DNA from: Rhodococcus erythropolis NBRC 15567
GTDB taxonomy: Bacteria; Actinomycetota; Actinomycetes; Mycobacteriales; Mycobacteriaceae
Assembly (NCBI RefSeq): GCF_001552595.1
Contig: NZ_BCRM01000001.1
Span: 1,240,001-1,304,000 of the forward strand
DNA: 64,000 bases
Direction: 5' to 3'
Below the pieces are notes generated by a model, which worked only from the letters and a program-made list of their open reading frames with translations, did not search any database and was not told the DNA's origin. Below, one piece after another: positions 60,815 through 64,000 of this stretch; the stretch's first letter is position 1, and each line of letters starts with the position of its first letter. The position numbers and the translations under genes are program-made.

Positions 60815-61786
60815 GTGCCTCTGTTTACTGTAGTCGCCATCGTCAGCCTGATCATCGTCGGCATCGTCATGGTCGTCTCCGGGTTCACGGCGCCGAACGG
60901 TGCCACCTCGGGTATCGACAACCTCTGGAACGACGGCGGCATGTTCCCGACCGGATTCATGGGCTTCGTGGCCGGCTTCCAGATCGCCGTGTTCGCCTTC
61001 GTGGGCATCGAACTGGTCGGCACCACCGCCGCCGAGGCGAAGGACCCGGAGAAGAACCTGCCGAAGGCCATCAACTCCATCCCCATTCGTGTCCTGCTGT
61101 TCTACGTCGTTGCACTGACCGTGATCATCGCGGTGACTCCGTGGCGCGAAATCAGCGCAGACAAGAGTCCGTTCGTCGCCATGTTCACACTCGCCGGCCT
61201 CGGCATCGCTGCATCTGTCATCAACTTCGTCGTGCTGACCTCCGCTGCGTCTTCGGCCAACTCGGGTATCTACTCCACCTCGCGCATGGTGTTCGGCCTT
61301 GCACAGGAGGGCGACGCACCGCGGGCCCTCGGCAAGCTGAACTCGCGCAAGGTCCCCGCGAACGCCCTGATGTTTTCCTGCATCTTCTTGCTGGCGTCGC
61401 TGATCCTGCTGTTCTCGGGCGATTCCGTGATCGAGGCCTTCACCGTCGTCACGACCATCTCGGCGCTGCTGTTCATGTTCGTGTGGACGATCATTCTGGC
61501 GAGCTACATGGTGTACCGGAAGCGTCGTCCGCACCTGCACGAGGCGTCGAAGTTCAAGATGCCCGGCGGCATCGTGATGTGCTGGGTCGTGCTCGCGTTC
61601 TTCGTCTTCATCCTCTGGGCGCTGACAACCAAGGACGACACCCTGCAGGCACTTGTCGTCACACCGATCTGGTTCGTGGTTCTGGGTATCGCGTGGGCGA
61701 TCATTCGTCGCCGACCCGCTCACCGGGCACGATACGACGCATTCAAGTCAGAACTGGACGCCAGCCGACAGAACGGCGAGAAATAG
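60815..61786 (+). pseudogene. cycA: N-terminally truncated D-serine/D-alanine/glycine permease (cycA remnant)
   Basis: The frame encodes 323 residues that match the last two thirds of CycA very well by memory: VVAIVSLIIVGIVM, GFQIAVFAFVGIELVGTTAA, EAKDPEKNLPKAINSIPIR, SAASSANSGIYSTSRMVFG and YRKRRPHLHE. E. coli CycA has about 155 residues and four helices before the VVAIVSL point, all absent here. Similarity begins at about codon 6 (near 60830), right next to the NTF2-like operon. A functional transporter is unlikely. The remaining frame has no internal stop, which suggests a recent event or residual selection. Confidence 0.85.
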
Positions 61787-61787
61787 T

Positions 61788-61829
61788 TTTGGTCAAGATC
61801 GGGTAACGGTGGCGGCCGCCTTGATCAAA
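61788..61829. terminator. Hairpin directly after the cycA remnant
   Basis: TTTGGTCAAG (61788-61797) pairs with CTTGATCAAA (61820-61829) with one G-T pair; the palindrome GGCGGCCGCC lies in the loop. It begins 1 nt past the stop and precedes TGTTACATTC. It is a terminator or an operator for the M23 gene. Confidence 0.45.
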
Positions 61830-61908
61830 CTGTTACATTCTTCGGCAGACAGAGGAGCGGGCTTCATCAGAAGGACGCTGCACGCCGACGACTGACGGAG
61901 TACACACT

Positions 61909-62679
61909 GTGGGAAACCACCACCGCACGGGCAATGACGATGTTGTCTTCGAGATCGATCCCGAGGCAGCAAGCGGCCGCCACCGCACCCCGTCGGCTGG
62001 CCCTGGTGCCGGTGTCAAGGCGGGTGTCGTAGCTGCGGCTACCGGTGCACTCCTCGTCGGTGCAGGCCAGATGGGTGCAGGAACCGCTGCTGCGGCGCCG
62101 GCAACACAGACCATCGCCGGCATCGAAATCCCGCAGGGTCTGCTCCCCGAGGGCGTTGTCGTTCCGGCTGAATTGGCGGCACTTCCCGCTCTCGACATTC
62201 CCGAGCTTCCCGATTTTGCTGCCGATCTCAACACGCAGGCACAGCAGTTCCTCGCGGGGATCAACCCCGGCACCTCTGCTCGCACCGTGCAGCCGGTGTC
62301 CGGAACGCTGACCTCTACCTTCGGTTCGCGCTGGGGAGCGCACCACGGTGGTCTCGACATCGCGGCTCCGATCGGTACGCCGATCCTGGCCGCAGCCGAC
62401 GGCCAGGTCATCGACGCCGGCCCGGCGTCAGGTTTCGGCCTCTGGGTTCGCGTCCAGCACGACGACGGCACGGTCACCACGTACGGCCATGTCAACGACT
62501 ATCAGGTCAACGTCGGCCAGCGCGTCAATGCTGGCCAGCAGATCGCCACAGTGGGTAACCGTGGACAGTCCACCGGCCCGCACCTGCACTTCGAGGTTGC
62601 CGAGAACGGCGCAAAGGTCGATCCCGCAGCGTGGCTGCAGGCTCGCGGCGTGGCTGTCACCTGGGTAGACAACTCGTAA
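61909..62679 (+). CDS. Exported M23-family metallopeptidase
   Basis: A GTG start with GACGGAG upstream gives 256 residues. After a polar cytoplasmic N terminus, a hydrophobic Ala/Gly helix (about 35-63) provides the export signal. The C-terminal LytM/M23 domain has zinc ligands in HHGGLD (H146, D150) and GPHLHFE, the HxH motif. It should cleave peptidoglycan cross-links outside the membrane. It lies beside the cycA remnant and is closed by a strong terminator. Confidence 0.92.
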   Translation: MGNHHRTGNDDVVFEIDPEAASGRHRTPSAGPGAGVKAGVVAAATGALLVGAGQMGAGTAAAAPATQTIAGIEIPQGLLPEGVVVPAELAALPALDIPELPDFAADLNTQAQQFLAGINPGTSARTVQPVSGTLTSTFGSRWGAHHGGLDIAAPIGTPILAAADGQVIDAGPASGFGLWVRVQHDDGTVTTYGHVNDYQVNVGQRVNAGQQIATVGNRGQSTGPHLHFEVAENGAKVDPAAWLQARGVAVTWVDNS

Positions 62680-62696
62680 GAGAAACTTTCGGAGAC

Positions 62697-62736
62697 CTGC
62701 GGTGGCGTCGGGAAATTCTTCCCGGTGCCACCGCAG
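62697..62736 (+). terminator. Terminator of the M23 peptidase gene
   Basis: CTGCGGTGGC (62697-62706) pairs with GCCACCGCAG (62727-62736) and inner CGGGAA with TTCCCG around ATTC. It is followed by TTCTCGTTTG. It starts 18 nt past the stop codon. Confidence 0.85.
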
Positions 62737-62804
62737 TTCTCGTTTGTCGGTGACACCGGCCGGATAGCCTTCAGTGACGTTGATCGTCGAAGGGGGAATG
62801 CACG

Positions 62805-64000
62805 ATGGGTGCAGAAGTCACGGCGCGAGAATTCACGCGGGCGGACCGTAGGCTCTTTCGCAAGAAAGTGCGGTCATGCGTCGACGCCATGAAGCAGATG
62901 CTCGACGGTGGTGACTTCCGAGACGCCGTCGACAAGCCGGCGCCGCTGCTGGGTATGGAGATCGAATTCAACCTGGTGAACGGGGACATGGCTCCTGCGA
63001 TGTCCAACCGTGAAGTGCTCGAATCCATCGACGACGCCGCGGTTTTCCAAACCGAGCTCGGACAGTTCAACGTCGAGATGAACGTTGAACCCGGCCCACT
63101 CACCGGTGATGCAACTTTCGAATTGGAAAAGAAACTGCGCGCCTCCCTCGACGTCGCAGACGCGCGCATCCATGCGCACGACGCCGAGATGGTGATGATC
63201 GGGATGCTGCCGACTCTGCAACTCGAGCATCTCGATCGAGAGTGGATCACCGCGAACCCGCGCTATGAATTGCTCAACGAGCAAATTTTCACCGCTCGAG
63301 GCGAGGACATCGAACTCGACGTCGAAGGTGTCGCGCTACCTGGCAGCGACGTGGAAATTCTTCGGGCCGATACCAATTCGGTAGTCCCGGAGGCGGCATG
63401 TACGTCCATGCAGTTGCATCTTCGCGTTGCGCCGGAAGAGTTTGCCGCGCATTGGAATGCCGCGCAGTGTCTGGCCGGCGTACAGGTGGCGTTGGCGGCT
63501 AATTCTCCTTTCCTGGCAGGCAAGGCACTCTGGCACGAATCGCGCATCCCGATCTTCGAGCAGGCCACGGACACAAGAACTTTCGAGCTGAAGAACCAAG
63601 GTGTGCGGCCGCGGGTGTGGTTCGGTGAGCGGTGGATCCACTCAGTGCTCGACTTGTTCGAAGAGAACTCGCGGTACTTCCCGGCCCTGCTGCCTGACGT
63701 GTCGGACATCGATCCACTGGAAGTGCTCGCGGCGGGCGGGGTTCCGGAGTTGAGCGAGCTTCAGATGCACAACGGCACGGTCTATCGCTGGAATCGTCCG
63801 GTGTACGACTGCTCGGATGGCAAGCCGCACTTGCGTATCGAGAATCGAGTGCTGCCGGCCGGACCGACTGTCGTCGACATCATGGCCAATGCGGCCTTCT
63901 ACTACGGCACAGTTCGGGCGCTGGTGAACGCGGAGCGGCCACTGTGGTCGCACATGTCGTTCCATGCGGCAGAAGAGAACCTGCACATCGGCGCCAAGTA
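62805..64000 (+). CDS. Glutamate-cysteine ligase family protein (GCS2-type), 3' truncated by window edge
   Basis: The ATG at 62805, with AGGGGG 8 nt upstream, opens a frame that runs to the window end (398 codons visible). After a charged helix the GCS2 fold starts with PLLGMEIEFNLV, then FQTELGQFNVEMNVEP, which supply the acidic metal ligands, and SMQLHLRVAPEEF and LRIENRVLPAGPTVVD follow. Actinobacterial members of about 490-500 residues are annotated as glutamate-cysteine ligase or carboxylate-amine ligase, but mycothiol producers do not need glutathione, so the real substrate is uncertain. Confidence 0.85.
   Translation, partial: MGAEVTAREFTRADRRLFRKKVRSCVDAMKQMLDGGDFRDAVDKPAPLLGMEIEFNLVNGDMAPAMSNREVLESIDDAAVFQTELGQFNVEMNVEPGPLTGDATFELEKKLRASLDVADARIHAHDAEMVMIGMLPTLQLEHLDREWITANPRYELLNEQIFTARGEDIELDVEGVALPGSDVEILRADTNSVVPEAACTSMQLHLRVAPEEFAAHWNAAQCLAGVQVALAANSPFLAGKALWHESRIPIFEQATDTRTFELKNQGVRPRVWFGERWIHSVLDLFEENSRYFPALLPDVSDIDPLEVLAAGGVPELSELQMHNGTVYRWNRPVYDCSDGKPHLRIENRVLPAGPTVVDIMANAAFYYGTVRALVNAERPLWSHMSFHAAEENLHIGAK

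Noticed and set aside
61788-61908. MtrA-type binding sites (GGTAACGG, TGTTACAT) before the M23 gene
   Set aside because: The half-sites are short and spacing does not match a pattern I can defend. A motif scan with an MtrA matrix would be needed.

Overview
The window is about 64 kb of high-GC actinobacterial chromosome, most likely a Rhodococcus of the R. erythropolis/qingshengii type. The evidence is dense GTG/TTG starts with 4-nt stop/start overlaps, a complete conservon operon (sensor kinase, roadblock, DUF742, GTPase), a WhiB protein, a three-domain LigD, and several genes whose order recalls the Mycobacterium tuberculosis Rv0905-Rv0914 neighbourhood (EchA6, Rv0906-like hydrolase, CtpE, Rv0909-like antitoxin, Rv0910-like SRPBCC, Rv0914c/Rv0913c-like thiolase and carotenoid oxygenase). 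The species call and the Rv comparisons are from memory, not from a search.

Layout. 0-9.9 kb: the end of a cupin regulator, a GNAT acetyltransferase, a P-loop kinase, an MHYT sensor protein, the conservon operon, a DUF6630 protein, a phospholipase D-like protein and a flavin monooxygenase. 9.9-16 kb: EchA6-like crotonase, MBL hydrolase, CtpE-type P-ATPase, a membrane GGDEF protein and a small antitoxin-like protein. 16-26.2 kb: Na+/H+ antiporter, secreted lipase, MmcQ protein, a LytS/LytTR two-component system followed by two [small membrane protein + acetate-type Na+ symporter] pairs, then the Rv0910-like SRPBCC protein. 26-41 kb: envelope and stress functions (VWA substrate-binding-like lipoprotein, amino-acid binding protein, WhiB, LigD, an MFS/TetR efflux pair, a double MerR regulator with an erythromycin-esterase-like enzyme, a serine hydrolase, an NlpC/P60 hydrolase, an OmpR-type two-component system and a DUF4173 membrane protein).

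41.2-46.4 kb is a sulfate-ester module: arylsulfatase, its TetR regulator, a TauD-family dioxygenase and the formylglycine-generating enzyme that matures the sulfatase. Two matching palindromes, one before each divergent gene, look like the regulator's operators. A tRNA-Arg(CCU) follows. 46.7-60.8 kb is a large, mostly tightly overlapping catabolic cluster: LLM monooxygenase, double HxlR regulator, thioesterase, DUF1295 reductase, two SDRs, two thiolases, carotenoid-cleavage-type oxygenase, VOC protein, acyl-CoA synthetase, DapB-like dehydrogenase and NTF2-like protein. Together they suggest oxidative cleavage of a hydrophobic substrate, CoA activation and beta-oxidation-like shortening; the substrate is unknown. 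This is the best candidate for an undescribed pathway.

The right end of that cluster abuts a D-Ala/D-Ser/Gly permease gene (cycA) that has lost about its first third, so a recombination junction lies near 60.83 kb. An M23 peptidase and a glutamate-cysteine ligase family gene, cut by the window end, complete the sequence. No CRISPR array, rRNA, transposase or phage gene was seen.
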